Assembly: GCF_000331225.1 (NCBI RefSeq)
Contig: NZ_ANFY01000005.1
Coordinates: forward strand, 62,001-126,000
DNA length: 64,000 nt
Direction: 5' to 3'
From: Sandarakinorhabdus sp. AAP62
GTDB taxonomy: Bacteria; Pseudomonadota; Alphaproteobacteria; Sphingomonadales; Sphingomonadaceae
Shown: one piece after another, positions 16,680 to 28,129 of the stretch
How the letters are laid out: each line of letters opens with the position of its first letter
How positions within the stretch are numbered: the stretch's first letter is position 1
The notes under the pieces: generated by a model
Told to the model about the DNA's origin: nothing
The model's database searches: none
Seen by the model: the letters and a program-made list of their open reading frames with translations, nothing else
Position numbers and translations under genes: made by a program

Positions 16680-17681
16680 ATGCAGCTTGCCCGCCTTCGA
16701 CCCGGCCCCGGCGCCCTGCGCCTGCTGCTGGCGCTGGTCGTGCTGCTATCCCACATGTCGTCGCTCAATATCGGGCCGCCGGCGGTGGTGCTGTTCTTCG
16801 TTCTCAGCGGCTATTGGGTGTCGCGGCGCTGGCACAGCAGCAACCAGAGCATCATCGGCTTTGTGCTGGCGCGTTTCCTGCGGGTCTGGCCGCTGTTTGC
16901 ACTGGTCGCTGGCGCCACCTGGCTGATGCTGGGTGCCGTCGGCCTGCCGCGATCGACCGATCTGGCCGCCGGGCTGCTGCTGCTGGGCAGCGCCAGCCGC
17001 GGTGATCTGCTGCTGGGCGTGGACTGGTCGCTCGATCTGGAACTGCAATTCTATCTCGCGCTGCCGCTGATGTGGCTACTGGCCCGGCGGCTGTCCGGCC
17101 GGCAATTGGCGCTGGTCGCTGGCGCTGCCTGGTGTGTGGGCATCTGGCTGATGGCGCGCGGTGCCTGGAGCTTCCTTCTATACCTCCCGGCGTTCGCGGC
17201 CGGCATGTGGCTGACGCGGGTGCGCTGGCATTGGGGCAGCGGGCCGGTGCTCGTCGGGCTGGCGCTGTTTGCGGTGATCGGCGCCGTGCTGGCGGCCTGG
17301 CCGGTCACGCGGCCGCTGGTGTTCAAGGCCGATGGTCTGCCCCCCGTGCTGGCGCACCTGGCGCATCTGGCCTGGTCGCTACCCTTGCTGCCGCTGGTTG
17401 CCTGGGTGGTGGCCGGGCCCAGTTCGGCGCGTGACAAGGCGCTGGGCGACGCGTCCTATGCGCTCTATCTCGTGCATGCGCCGGCGATCACCCTGCTGGC
17501 GGCGATGACCGCATTGCAGGGGTTGGCGCTGAAGCTGGCGGCCCTGCCGATCATCGCGCTTGCCGCGTGGGGTATTTACCGCTGGATCGATCATCCACTG
17601 GAAATTGCACGCCGCCAGGGTCCTGTGCTGCCATGGCACGGCTTTGCCCCCTTGAACTTGCGCCGCAAACGTCCGAACTAG
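16680..17681 (+). CDS. Acyltransferase family 3 (OafA-like) membrane protein, copy 2
   Basis: The 333-residue protein is a tandem paralogue of the preceding one. It shares VVLLSHMSSLNIGPPAVVLF with the helix 1 His, VLSGYWVSRRW, FLRVWPLFALV and the WSLDLELQFYLALPLMWL block at the same positions. The C-terminal IYRWIDHPLEIARR also aligns. It starts 100 bases after copy 1 and ends 18 bases before clpP. Gene duplication followed by divergence is likely, giving two related membrane O-acyltransferases. It ends in a basic tail (LRRKRPN). No sugar-polymer genes sit nearby, so the target is unknown. Confidence 0.85.
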   Translation: MQLARLRPGPGALRLLLALVVLLSHMSSLNIGPPAVVLFFVLSGYWVSRRWHSSNQSIIGFVLARFLRVWPLFALVAGATWLMLGAVGLPRSTDLAAGLLLLGSASRGDLLLGVDWSLDLELQFYLALPLMWLLARRLSGRQLALVAGAAWCVGIWLMARGAWSFLLYLPAFAAGMWLTRVRWHWGSGPVLVGLALFAVIGAVLAAWPVTRPLVFKADGLPPVLAHLAHLAWSLPLLPLVAWVVAGPSSARDKALGDASYALYLVHAPAITLLAAMTALQGLALKLAALPIIALAAWGIYRWIDHPLEIARRQGPVLPWHGFAPLNLRRKRPN

Positions 17682-17699
17682 GGGGCAAAGGAGTCTCCC

Positions 17700-18329
17700 A
17701 TGATCAATCCGCAAGCTGGTCTCGTTCCCATCGTTATCGAAAGCTCGAACCGGGGTGAGCGCAGCTTCGACATTTTCTCTCGGCTGCTGCGCGATCGCAT
17801 CGTGTTCGTGAACGGCCAGGTGGAAGATGGCATGGCCTCGCTCATCGTGGCCCAATTGCTCTTTCTGGAATCGGAAAATCCCAAGAAAGACATTTACATG
17901 TACATCAATTCGCCGGGCGGGGTGGTGACCTCGGGCATGGCGATTTACGACACGATGCAATATATCCGCCCCGACGTGGCGACCGTGTGCGTTGGCCAGG
18001 CCGCATCCATGGGCAGCTTCCTGCTGTCCGCCGGCGCGCCGGGCAAGCGCATCGCGCTGAAGAATGCCCGCATCATGATCCACCAGCCGTCGGGCGGCGC
18101 CCAGGGCATGGCGTCTGACATCGAGATCCAGGCCCGCGAGATCCTGCGGATGCGCGCCAGCCTGAACGAGCTCTATGCCAAGCACACCGGCAAGGACATC
18201 AGCTATATCGAAGCGGCCATGGATCGCGACAAGTTCATGAGCCCGGAAGAGGCGCAGGAATTCGGCCTGATCGATGCCGTGATGGAGAAGCGGCCGTTGC
18301 CGACCGAAGGCGACGCGCTGGCCGCCTGA
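17700..18329 (+). CDS. clpP: ATP-dependent Clp protease proteolytic subunit
   Basis: ClpP forms the double-ring serine peptidase that degrades proteins unfolded by ClpX or ClpA. The 209-residue sequence has the catalytic Ser103 in [15 protein letters not shown], His128 in [12 protein letters not shown] and Asp177 before KFMSPEEA, which matches the usual triad spacing. The short N-terminal stretch ([15 protein letters not shown]) would be removed as a propeptide. A ribosome-binding GGAG is at 17690-17693, just upstream of the ATG. It is 200 bases upstream of clpX. Confidence 0.98.
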   Translation: MINPQAGLVPIVIESSNRGERSFDIFSRLLRDRIVFVNGQVEDGMASLIVAQLLFLESENPKKDIYMYINSPGGVVTSGMAIYDTMQYIRPDVATVCVGQAASMGSFLLSAGAPGKRIALKNARIMIHQPSGGAQGMASDIEIQAREILRMRASLNELYAKHTGKDISYIEAAMDRDKFMSPEEAQEFGLIDAVMEKRPLPTEGDALAA

Positions 18330-18398
18330 TCGGCCATGATTGGCGCGATTGCCGCCAGCATGGTTGCAATGATGTGACAGCCTGCCGGCAGGCCGCAC

Positions 18399-18428
18399 TT
18401 GCGGCAACCGCCGAATCATCGCTACACT
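18399..18428 (+). promoter_or_regulatory. Probable sigma-70 promoter for clpX
   Basis: In the 200-base gap between clpP and clpX, TTGCGG at 18399-18404 and TACACT at 18423-18428 are 18 bases apart. A perfect 12-base palindrome CCTGCCGGCAGG lies just upstream at 18381-18392 and may end clpP messages or bind a regulator. The predicted leader before clpX is about 95 bases. Confidence 0.4.
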
Positions 18429-18529
18429 GTCGAGCCGGTGGCATGCCGGCAGTGATGTTCTGTGTCGGTTGGGGCGGGCCGGCGTGAAGTAGGCCAACCC
18501 GTCCACGGCGGGCCAGAGGAAGGAAAACC

Positions 18530-19780
<1,251 letters not shown>

Positions 19781-19790
19781 GCCGCCGGCA

Positions 19791-20252
19791 ATGGACACGG
19801 GAGAGGCGCAGCGCCTGATCGCGGCACTGCGCCTCTCGCCGCATCCGGAGGGCGGCTGGTATCGCGAAACCCTGCGGGTGGACGGACCGGAACGCGCCAC
19901 CGTCACGGCCATCCATTTCCTGCTCGAAGCCGGCCAGCGTTCCCACTGGCACACGGTGGACGCCACCGAAATCTGGTGCTGGCACGCCGGCAGTCCGCTG
20001 CGACTGGGCCACGCGGCGCGCGATCAGGATGCGCCGGCGTGGGTTTCGCTCGGCCCCGATATCGACGCTGGCCAGGTGCCGCAATTCACCATCCCCACCG
20101 GCCACTGGCAGGCCGCCGAGGCCACCGACGGCTGGGCGCTGGTCAGTTGCATCGTGGCGCCGGGCTTTGATTTTGCCGGCTTCACGCTGGCCGCGCCGGG
20201 CTGGTCGCCGGGTTTGGAAAGAGAAAAGGGGCCTCCGGCGAGCAGGGGCTAA
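19791..20252 (+). CDS. Cupin superfamily protein (DUF985-type)
   Basis: The 153-residue protein shows the DUF985 cupin pattern: [16 protein letters not shown] at residues 14-29, then [20 protein letters not shown] near 49-68, with the His and Glu positions that usually hold a metal. The second cupin motif lies in the middle and the domain ends near WSPG at residue 143. The last ten residues ([11 protein letters not shown]) are read from the start of the palindromic repeat at 20230, so the C-terminus has been extended by the repeat. The molecular function of the family is unknown. Its proximity to clpX is probably positional only. Confidence 0.85.
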   Translation: MDTGEAQRLIAALRLSPHPEGGWYRETLRVDGPERATVTAIHFLLEAGQRSHWHTVDATEIWCWHAGSPLRLGHAARDQDAPAWVSLGPDIDAGQVPQFTIPTGHWQAAEATDGWALVSCIVAPGFDFAGFTLAAPGWSPGLEREKGPPASRG

Positions 20253-20470
20253 GCCCCTGCACCCACTTCTGTTTTGGGGTGTCCTTGTCGCCAAAGCCCC
20301 CGTCATGCTGGCGCAGGCCAGCATCCATTACATAGCCAGGCATCCATGTCGCGATGGTTGGCCCTTGCCCTACAGTGGATGCTGGCCTGCGCCAGCATGA
20401 CAGGGTTTGATTGGGTCAGGCGCGCCCTGAATTGAACGGGTTCAGGGACGAGTCCCTGCCCGCCGGAGGC
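20230..20470. repeat. Composite element of nested inverted repeats, copy 2
   Basis: The 305-base gap between convergent genes holds this element. Outer arms are 20230-20265 (GGCCTCCGGCGAGCAGGGG) and 20434-20470 inverted. Inner arms are 20304-20327 (CATGCTGGCGCAGGCCAGCA) and 20376-20399 inverted. This is the same arrangement as at 396-630, with different bases between the arms. Confidence 0.85.
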
Positions 20471-20528
20471 GCCTGCTTGCTTCCGCACGTGCCAACCCCT
20501 CACCCCGGGCCGCCTGCGGCGTCTTTCG

Positions 20529-20551
20529 CCCTCTCCCGCAAGGGGAGAGGG
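20529..20551. terminator. Hairpin downstream of the spermidine-synthase-like gene
   Basis: CCCTCTCCC and GGGGAGAGGG form a strong stem with a GCAA loop, six bases beyond the minus-strand stop codon at 20558. No T-run follows on the minus strand. This palindrome type is common between bacterial genes and probably marks an RNA 3' end. Confidence 0.5.
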
Positions 20552-20557
20552 GAATGA

Positions 20558-21229
20558 TCAGCGCTTTACCGCGAACCAGATTACGTGGGTGGCGCCCTTG
20601 CCGGTTTCGCGGGCGCGGACCCGCACCGTTTCGACGGTGAAACCGCTGCGTTCCAGTTGTCGGCCGAAGGCAGTGTCGGGTGCGGCGGACCAGACGGCGA
20701 GCACGCCGCCGGGGCGAAGGGCGTTGCGGGCGTCGGCGAGGCCGCGCGAGCTGTAGAGTCCATCGTTGGCGGCGCGAGTGAGGCCGTCAGGGCCGTTGTC
20801 GACATCGAGCAGGATGGCGTCATACTGGGCGGTGCTTTGGGCCATGCTGGCGGCGACGTCGCCCATGGTCAACGTCAGGCGTGGATCATCGAGGCAGCCG
20901 GCGGTGACGGCGGCCATGGGCCCGCGCGCCCAATCGATGATGCCGGGCACCAGTTCGACGACGGTGACGCGCGCGGTGGGCCCTAGTTGGCCGAGCACGG
21001 CGCGCAGCGTGTAGCCCATGCCATAGCCGCCGATGAGCAGATGCGGGCTCTTGTGGCTGGCCAGCCGATCGCAGGCCATGGTGCCGAGCGCGACTTCGGA
21101 GCCGTGCATCCGCGTGCTCATCAGTTCGTTGCGTTCGAGCACGATCATGAAATCGCTGCCGCGCCGGAACAACCGCAGCGGCGGGCCGCCGGGCACGTCG
21201 GCCTCGCCGATCAGTTCACGGGGGATCAC
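20558..21229 (-). CDS. Spermidine-synthase-like methyltransferase-fold protein
   Basis: The 223-residue protein starts at GTG 21229, overlapping the stop of the zinc-ribbon gene by four bases; the frame is open further upstream but that region codes for the other protein. It has a Rossmann-type fold with GGYGMGYTLRAVLGQLG near residue 72 (cofactor loop), VTVVELVPGIIDWA near 95, and DAILLDVDNGPDGL near 141, which contains the acidic and Asn-Gly-Pro residues typical of spermine/spermidine synthase-like domains. Short standalone versions occur in many bacteria, and their substrate is often not polyamine. It is the last gene of a three-gene operon. Confidence 0.8.
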   Translation of the reverse strand: MIPRELIGEADVPGGPPLRLFRRGSDFMIVLERNELMSTRMHGSEVALGTMACDRLASHKSPHLLIGGYGMGYTLRAVLGQLGPTARVTVVELVPGIIDWARGPMAAVTAGCLDDPRLTLTMGDVAASMAQSTAQYDAILLDVDNGPDGLTRAANDGLYSSRGLADARNALRPGGVLAVWSAAPDTAFGRQLERSGFTVETVRVRARETGKGATHVIWFAVKR

Positions 21230-21489
21230 GCCACGACTTCGCGGCAGTGCGGGCATTTGCGGCGGGGGAAGACAATCAGGCCCTTGATCATCAGGCGCTT
21301 GCTGCAGGCCGGGCATTTGATGAAGGCGATCAGGGCCAGGTTGATGGCCATGACGAACGGCGGCAGCACCGCGCCGGCCAGTGCCAGCGGCGTGGGCCAT
21401 GGCAGGGCCCAGAACAGGGCCGGCAAGGCCGTGGCTTGGCCGAACTGGTTCCACTGCACGCGGTAGAGGCCGGGGAGCGGCGTGTTCAT
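21226..21489 (-). CDS. Small membrane protein with C-terminal zinc ribbon
   Basis: The 87-residue product has hydrophobic segments LPALFWALPWPTPLALAGAV and PPFVMAINLALIAFI, then a zinc-ribbon-like Cys pair pattern, KCPACSKRLM (residues 58-67) and KCPHCREVVA at the end. The Cys spacing (CPxC...CPHC) would bind one zinc. The start overlaps the stop of the esterase-like gene by one base, and its stop overlaps the next start. The function is unknown; a membrane-anchored sensor or partner of the neighbouring proteins is possible. Confidence 0.75.
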   Translation of the reverse strand: MNTPLPGLYRVQWNQFGQATALPALFWALPWPTPLALAGAVLPPFVMAINLALIAFIKCPACSKRLMIKGLIVFPRRKCPHCREVVA

Positions 21490-23219
21490 CAGTAACGCCA
21501 GCTCTTCAGATCAGCTCCCTTCGGAGCGGCAGCTTCAATGCGTTTCAGCATCTTGTCCACATACATGGTGTGATAGCGCAGCCGGCTGATGTGGTTGGGC
21601 TGGTTCGGATCGCCGTTCCAGCAATGTTCGGCCCGATCGCCGTATGCAATTTCACCCGTGAACGCCGGATCGGCTTTCTTCAGGAAATCCTCGGTCAGAT
21701 AGACGGCATTGTTGAGGTAATAATTGTCCATGTCGCCAACATAGAGGAAGATCTTGTCGCGGATCTTGGGGCCCAGCGTCTTCCAGTCGCGCTGCATGAT
21801 GTGCCGCAGATCGTAATTTTCGCGCCAGTAGGCGGCGACCTTGGGATCGATCACGCCGGTGCGCTTGTCGAAGATGCGCTGCGGATAGCCATCGGCGCCT
21901 TGCGGGGAATAGACGGCTTCCCAGATGTCCCACTGCTGGCCGGAGCGGGACTTGTCGCCCAGCACCAGTTCCAGCCGCTGTTCCTGTTCCACCGTGTAAT
22001 CAACGTGGCCCAGATAGTTGCGATGGGCCGGCCGATCGACCTTGCCGAATGGGCCGACCTTCCAGAAGACATTCTTGTCTTCATAGATGTTGATGTTGGT
22101 ATATTGGCGGAAATCAATGGGATCCGGGCAGGCGGCGAAGGCGCCGTTGAAATCATCGGGGTAGAACATCTGCACGGCCAGCGCTTCCCAGCCGCCGGTG
22201 GAGCCGCCGTAGGTAAAGCGCGCCCAACCCTGGCCCAGACCGCGAAACTGCTTTTCGATCTCTGGCACCAGCTCCTTCATGATGGCATCGCCATAGGGGC
22301 CGAGATTGGCGGAGTTCACCGCATAGCTGTCGTCATAATAGGGATTGCTGTGGTCGATCTCGACGATGAGCATCCGTGGGAAATTGTCGGAGGTCCAGCG
22401 CTTGTAGAGGTCGAAGGCCTCCTGCGCCTCGATCCTGTTGTAGCAGGGCTCGTTGAAGCGCGGTTCCGGCTTGCAGGGTTCGTTGGGATCGGGCGGAGTC
22501 GTTGAAAAGCCGCCGAAATCGGCCGGGAAATGGCCGTGGTTGATGATCAGCGGGTAACGCGCTTCCGGATGCTTGTCGAAATCGCGCGGCACCAGCACGT
22601 GGGCGCGCAGATAGACATCGGTGCCCCAGAATCTGGAAAGGCGTTCCGAACGGATCTTGAGGTGGCGGATGAATTCGCTGTCCTTGGGTTCCACGACCGG
22701 CGGGATCACCTTGGTGAGCGGGATGGTGACGATCTCTTTCGTGGCCGGGTTGAAGCGCACTTTGATGGGTTCTGAAATGATGTTGCCCGGTTCGGCGCGC
22801 CAGTTCTGCCCTGCGCCGCGCGCGGCCGGCAGCTTTACCGTGTGGCCGGTTGAGAGATTATAGGTCTGATATTTGTGGAGGACGGCCTGGACCGTGTAGT
22901 CGCCGGCTGGCACCTTGGAGAGATCTTCCGCCGGATAGCCGAGCACGCCGCGGCCGATGCTGGCACTGCCGCCGGGCTTCAGGCCATCGATATTGACACC
23001 GAACACCTGCGGCGCATCGGCGCCCAGCTTGACCTGGAAGCGCGGTTCCTTCGATCCGTCGGGCGTGATCACCAGGATGATGCGGCCATCGTTGCTGGCG
23101 TCGATGCCCGTAGCGGGAAGGGTGATTCGGAAATCGGTAGCCAACGCCGGCGCTGCCAGCAGCGCGGCCCAAAGCCCGGCCGTGCCACCTGCCAACCATG
23201 CTGATTTTTGCCTGTTCAT
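21489..23219 (-). CDS. Secreted esterase-like alpha/beta hydrolase, 576 aa
   Basis: The start at 23219 is chosen because GGGGAG precedes it and the product begins with a signal peptide (MNRQKSAWLAGGTAGLWAAL, cleaved near ALA). The N-terminal 180 residues are beta-rich and followed by a segment with VYLRAHVLVPRDF and LIINHGHFPADFGGF. The putative nucleophile elbow is FTYGGSTGGWEAL near residue 300, consistent with esterase-D-like folds, and the likely acid/His pair is late in the protein (DMDNYYL and EHCWNG). The fold resembles putative secreted esterases of the esterase-D type. The substrate is unknown. It leads a coupled operon with the two genes downstream. Confidence 0.75.
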   Translation of the reverse strand: MNRQKSAWLAGGTAGLWAALLAAPALATDFRITLPATGIDASNDGRIILVITPDGSKEPRFQVKLGADAPQVFGVNIDGLKPGGSASIGRGVLGYPAEDLSKVPAGDYTVQAVLHKYQTYNLSTGHTVKLPAARGAGQNWRAEPGNIISEPIKVRFNPATKEIVTIPLTKVIPPVVEPKDSEFIRHLKIRSERLSRFWGTDVYLRAHVLVPRDFDKHPEARYPLIINHGHFPADFGGFSTTPPDPNEPCKPEPRFNEPCYNRIEAQEAFDLYKRWTSDNFPRMLIVEIDHSNPYYDDSYAVNSANLGPYGDAIMKELVPEIEKQFRGLGQGWARFTYGGSTGGWEALAVQMFYPDDFNGAFAACPDPIDFRQYTNINIYEDKNVFWKVGPFGKVDRPAHRNYLGHVDYTVEQEQRLELVLGDKSRSGQQWDIWEAVYSPQGADGYPQRIFDKRTGVIDPKVAAYWRENYDLRHIMQRDWKTLGPKIRDKIFLYVGDMDNYYLNNAVYLTEDFLKKADPAFTGEIAYGDRAEHCWNGDPNQPNHISRLRYHTMYVDKMLKRIEAAAPKGADLKSWRY

Positions 23220-23425
23220 GTCCGTCACTCCCCGATCGGCATTTTTAAGCATGGATTGAAAGCACCGGCAACGCATCTCCCGATTGCAGATGAAGCTACG
23301 TTAACCATGAATATCTGTGCACAAACAGAACAATGATGGTGCATCACACGGGGCGAGCACTTGCCTGCGATGACGAATCGATTATGGTCGGTACCAAGCA
23401 AATCCTGACAATCAGAAAGTGAAAA

Positions 23426-23572
23426 ATGCAGCAAATCTTGTCATCGGATGTGATATTGGTCGGCTTTTCGCTGGTTTTGGGCGGATTGATTGGCATATTC
23501 TGGGAAAAGTCCAGAGCCGATAATAATAATGACGCGAAGGGAGGCGGCAGCGATCGGCGCGACAAACGCTGA
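23426..23572 (+). CDS. Possible 48-residue single-helix membrane peptide
   Basis: This short frame in an AT-rich gap starts MQQILSSDVILVGF and continues with a strongly hydrophobic segment (VLGGLIGIFW), then a polar tail rich in Asn, Asp, Gly and Arg. The layout of one helix plus a charged tail suits a real small membrane protein. There is a weak GAAAGTG upstream of the ATG. I have no homologue in mind, and the frame could be chance. Confidence 0.35.
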   Translation: MQQILSSDVILVGFSLVLGGLIGIFWEKSRADNNNDAKGGGSDRRDKR

Positions 23573-23699
23573 GAAATAGTAAACAGATTTCAACATGAAT
23601 TAACAGAAAAATAGTTAACGCGCCGCAATTACACTTTACACCCAGTAAATTCTGCCTTAGTGCAATCCTCTATCAAGTGTTAACGGGTAAGGGCGGCGT

Positions 23700-23882
23700 A
23701 TGATTTTCGAAGGTCTTGCACAGGTGATCGGTAACCTGCTGGCAACCGATGGGGCTCTGATGGTCCTTTCCATGATGTTCGGCATTCTGCTGGGCATGTT
23801 GTGGTCAGGTCGTTCGTTCCCGCGTCGTCTGCCGCGTTCGATGACCCAGGCCAGTGCAGTGAACTTCCGCCGCCTTTTGTGA
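23700..23882 (+). CDS. Small membrane protein, 60 aa
   Basis: The product MIFEGLAQVIGNLLATDGALMVLSMMFGILLGMLWSGRSF continues with a basic tail (PRRLPRSMTQASAVNFRRLL). One long hydrophobic helix followed by an Arg-rich cytoplasmic tail argues for a real membrane peptide. AAGGGCGGC precedes the ATG. It lies 47 bases before the next gene on the same strand and could share its transcript. No function is known. Confidence 0.5.
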   Translation: MIFEGLAQVIGNLLATDGALMVLSMMFGILLGMLWSGRSFPRRLPRSMTQASAVNFRRLL

Positions 23883-23929
23883 CTGCCGCCGGGCTGGCTA
23901 TTGCCCGGCACACTGTCTAGTTTGGCGCC

Positions 23930-24562
23930 ATGCGCGCCCTTCTTTTTCTACCACTGTACTTACTGGGGGCGTTGCCAGCGATGGCAGCGCCCTCTTTTTG
24001 CGCCCATCTGCCCGAAAAGGGTTCGGTGGCTGCAGCCGCGCCGGCCGAAACCGTGCCGCCCAAGCCGCGCGCCGATCGTAGCCTGATCTGCCCGCCAGGG
24101 TTCCTGCTGGAGACGGCCGCCCGCCTGCCGGTGTGCACTCGGCCAGGTCAGGGCGTGGTGGAGGGCGATCCGCGCGCTGCCTGCCGCGCCAGCCTGACCG
24201 TGGGACCAGTCACCAGCAAGGTGCCGGCGCAGTGGCGGCCCACCCGCAGCTGCCCCGGCGGCGCGATCACCAGCGTGATACGGCTGGAAGGTGCCAATCT
24301 GGGCATGGCCGAAATCAGCCTGGCCAGCGACAGCCCCGGCCTGAAACTGGAAACGCTGAACGAGGACGACAAATCGCTGAAACCCGCCGAGCGCCCATCA
24401 GCACAGAACTGCTTCGCGCACGCTTGCCGCCTGGTGCGTCTGATCATCGCCGCCGACGCACCTGATGAGCTGCTGCTGAATTTCAGCATCAAGGACGGTG
24501 CCAGCACCACGGCCCGCGTGCCGGTCGTCACCCATTGCGCCGACCCGCTGGCGAAGCGCTGA
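23930..24562 (+). CDS. Secreted hypothetical protein, 210 aa
   Basis: The product starts with a signal peptide (MRALLFLPLYLLGALPAMAA). The mature part has several Cys residues (near 24, 54, 68, 86, 105, 160, 166 and 202), a Pro-rich linker and beta-rich segments such as SVIRLEGANLGMAEISLASD. It looks like an exported disulfide-stabilised protein. I do not recognise the family. A palindromic repeat pair follows its stop. Confidence 0.7.
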   Translation: MRALLFLPLYLLGALPAMAAPSFCAHLPEKGSVAAAAPAETVPPKPRADRSLICPPGFLLETAARLPVCTRPGQGVVEGDPRAACRASLTVGPVTSKVPAQWRPTRSCPGGAITSVIRLEGANLGMAEISLASDSPGLKLETLNEDDKSLKPAERPSAQNCFAHACRLVRLIIAADAPDELLLNFSIKDGASTTARVPVVTHCADPLAKR

Positions 24563-24581
24563 CGAAGAGCAGAGGAAACGG

Positions 24582-24705
24582 ACCTCCGGCGGGCAGGGCC
24601 TGTGCCGCGGGACCCACTTTCGTCCAGGTCTGACCAGGAACAACGTTCACGCCAATGGCATATCAGGACAAATGGGTGCAGGCCTCAGGCCTGCCCGCCG
24701 GGGGC
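24582..24705. repeat. Pair of inverted repeat arms of the composite family
   Basis: Arm 24582-24629 (ACCTCCGGCGGGCAGGG core) and arm 24674-24705 in inverse orientation lie about 45 bases apart between the convergent secreted protein and peptidase genes. The outer arms match those at 396 and 20230, but the inner repeat is missing. This is a shorter version of the element. Confidence 0.7.
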
Positions 24706-24745
24706 TGTTTTCTGCCGTTTACCCGCTCTATCACCTCGATCGCGC

Positions 24746-26134
24746 TCACTTCGTCCTGAGCGGTCGGTCATCCGTTGCCGCCAACCAGATCGCTGCTGTC
24801 CACGCCGCGACGTTCTGATCGAGCTGCTTGCGGTCCACCTTGTCCAGCGTGTCGTCAGGCGTGTGGTGCACGTCGAAATAGCGTGTCATGTCCTGCCCCA
24901 GATCGAGGACGCCGGCGCCCAGCGCGGCCAGTGGTCCAACATCGGCACCGCCGCCCGATTTGTTGCTGCTGTCGGGCTGCACGCCGAGGGGGGCCAATAG
25001 TGCCCCGATTTCGCCAAACAGCGGCAGGCCGGTTTCAGCCACCCGCGATCCGACATTGTAGATGCGGTCAGCGCCGGCATCGCTTTCGCCGGCCAGCACG
25101 ATATTTTCGGCTGCGTGCGCAGCGGCATAGGCGCGGCCGCCGATCACGCCGAATTCCTCGGCACCCCACAGCACGATCCGGATGGTGCGGCGCGGGGCCT
25201 GGCCGGTGCGGTCCACATGTGACTTGATGGCCGCTGCGGCTGCCATGGTGATGGCAACGCCGGCGCCATCGTCAAACACGCCGTGGCCCAGATCCCAGCT
25301 GTCGAGATGGCCGCCCAGCACCACGATCTCACCGGGCACGGTGCCGGGGATTTCGGCGGAGACATTGGCGGATTGGCCTGGCTTGCTGACGGGAGTGGAG
25401 ATCAGCTGCACCGTCACCGGCCCGGCTGCGCAGCGCCGCGCCAGCAGTTCGGCATCGGGCAGCGCCAGCGCCACGGCGGGAATGGGCGTCACCCCCGCGG
25501 GAAAGCCGGTGGAGCCGGTATGCGGGTTGCGGTGATAATCGGTAGCGAGACTGCGGATCATCACGGCCGCCGCGCCCTTTTGCGCCGCCAATGCCGGGCC
25601 GATCCGGCGCACGCCGCCGTTGACGCCATAGCTGCTGCCATCCTGGGTGATGGTCATGCGGTGATCGATGAAGACAATGCGGCCTTTCACTTCGGAAACG
25701 GGGGCGGCGCGCATGGCGGCCAGATTGTCGAAACAGCTGACCGGCGCAGTGAGCCCGCCCTTTGGGGTGGCGCCCGATGTGCCCAGCGCCGTGATGGCCA
25801 GCGCGTGATTGCTGCCAACGATGCTGGCACTGGCGGTGCCGCGCTCCCACGCGGTCATCGGGAAGGCTTCCTCGCGGATGTTGACGAAGCCCAATTTCTG
25901 CAAGGCGGTCTTGGCCCACACTCGGCCACGCGCTTCGGCTTCGCTGGCAGCAAGGCGGGGGCCAACCGTGTCGGTCAGGTCGCTCAGCAGGGCCCAGGCC
26001 TTGTTGTCGGCCAGGGCGGCATCCCGCAGTTTCGCCGCCGTTTCGATCCGCCCGGCAGGGCTTGCCGTCTGCGCCTGGCCGGTGGTGGCGGCCAGCAGGC
26101 CGAGCAGGGCCAGAGAAATCATCGGTTGGCGCAT
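24746..26134 (-). CDS. M28 family metallopeptidase (secreted aminopeptidase), 462 aa
   Basis: The start at 26134 is set by AAGGGGAAG upstream and by a signal peptide (MRQPMISLALLGLLAATTGQ); the open frame continues far upstream only as antisense to ettA. Domain order is a PA-domain insert (about residues 120-240) then the M28 catalytic core with GGHLDSWDLGHGVFDDGAG near 275 (His and Asp zinc ligands), GAEEFGVIGGRAYA near 323 (catalytic and zinc Glu), ESDAGADRIYNVG near 347 (Asp ligand) and HHTPDDTLDKV near 430 (last His). It probably trims peptides in the periplasm or outside the cell. The upstream region is shared with the divergent ettA. Confidence 0.9.
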   Translation of the reverse strand: MRQPMISLALLGLLAATTGQAQTASPAGRIETAAKLRDAALADNKAWALLSDLTDTVGPRLAASEAEARGRVWAKTALQKLGFVNIREEAFPMTAWERGTASASIVGSNHALAITALGTSGATPKGGLTAPVSCFDNLAAMRAAPVSEVKGRIVFIDHRMTITQDGSSYGVNGGVRRIGPALAAQKGAAAVMIRSLATDYHRNPHTGSTGFPAGVTPIPAVALALPDAELLARRCAAGPVTVQLISTPVSKPGQSANVSAEIPGTVPGEIVVLGGHLDSWDLGHGVFDDGAGVAITMAAAAAIKSHVDRTGQAPRRTIRIVLWGAEEFGVIGGRAYAAAHAAENIVLAGESDAGADRIYNVGSRVAETGLPLFGEIGALLAPLGVQPDSSNKSGGGADVGPLAALGAGVLDLGQDMTRYFDVHHTPDDTLDKVDRKQLDQNVAAWTAAIWLAATDDRPLRTK

Positions 26135-26269
26135 GGAACTTCCCCTTGGTCGAGCCGCGGTCCTTGTGCGGCGATCGCGCGCCCCGGTCAATCGACGCGT
26201 TTGCGCCCACCGCGCCCATCGGCTAATGCAGCCGCGTCCCTGCCAACATCCAGAATCCGGAGCCTTCCC

Positions 26270-27949
<1,680 letters not shown>

Positions 27950-27957
27950 TCGGCCAG

Positions 27958-28029
27958 AAATTATCGCGGTGCGATAATTTCGGATTTGATCAAGGGCGGC
28001 CGGGCTGGCGGCTGGCTGTCAGGCCAGCC
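27958..28029 (+). terminator. Two hairpins downstream of ettA
   Basis: AAATTATCGC (27958-27967) and GCGATAATTT (27971-27980) form a perfect ten-base stem with a three-base loop nine bases after the ettA stop. A second stem GGCTGGC/GCCAGCC lies at 28010-28029. Neither has a long T-run, so factor-dependent or bidirectional termination is likely. The rest of the gap to 28130 holds no coding signal. Confidence 0.5.
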
Positions 28030-28129
28030 GAACAGCTTCGACGGCGCGACTTTGCCGCCCTCTTCCTTGTTTCCTTTTCCATGAGGCAGCGGACTCGGCG
28101 GCTTTGCCGCCGGCCGCGTTACCGCGTCC

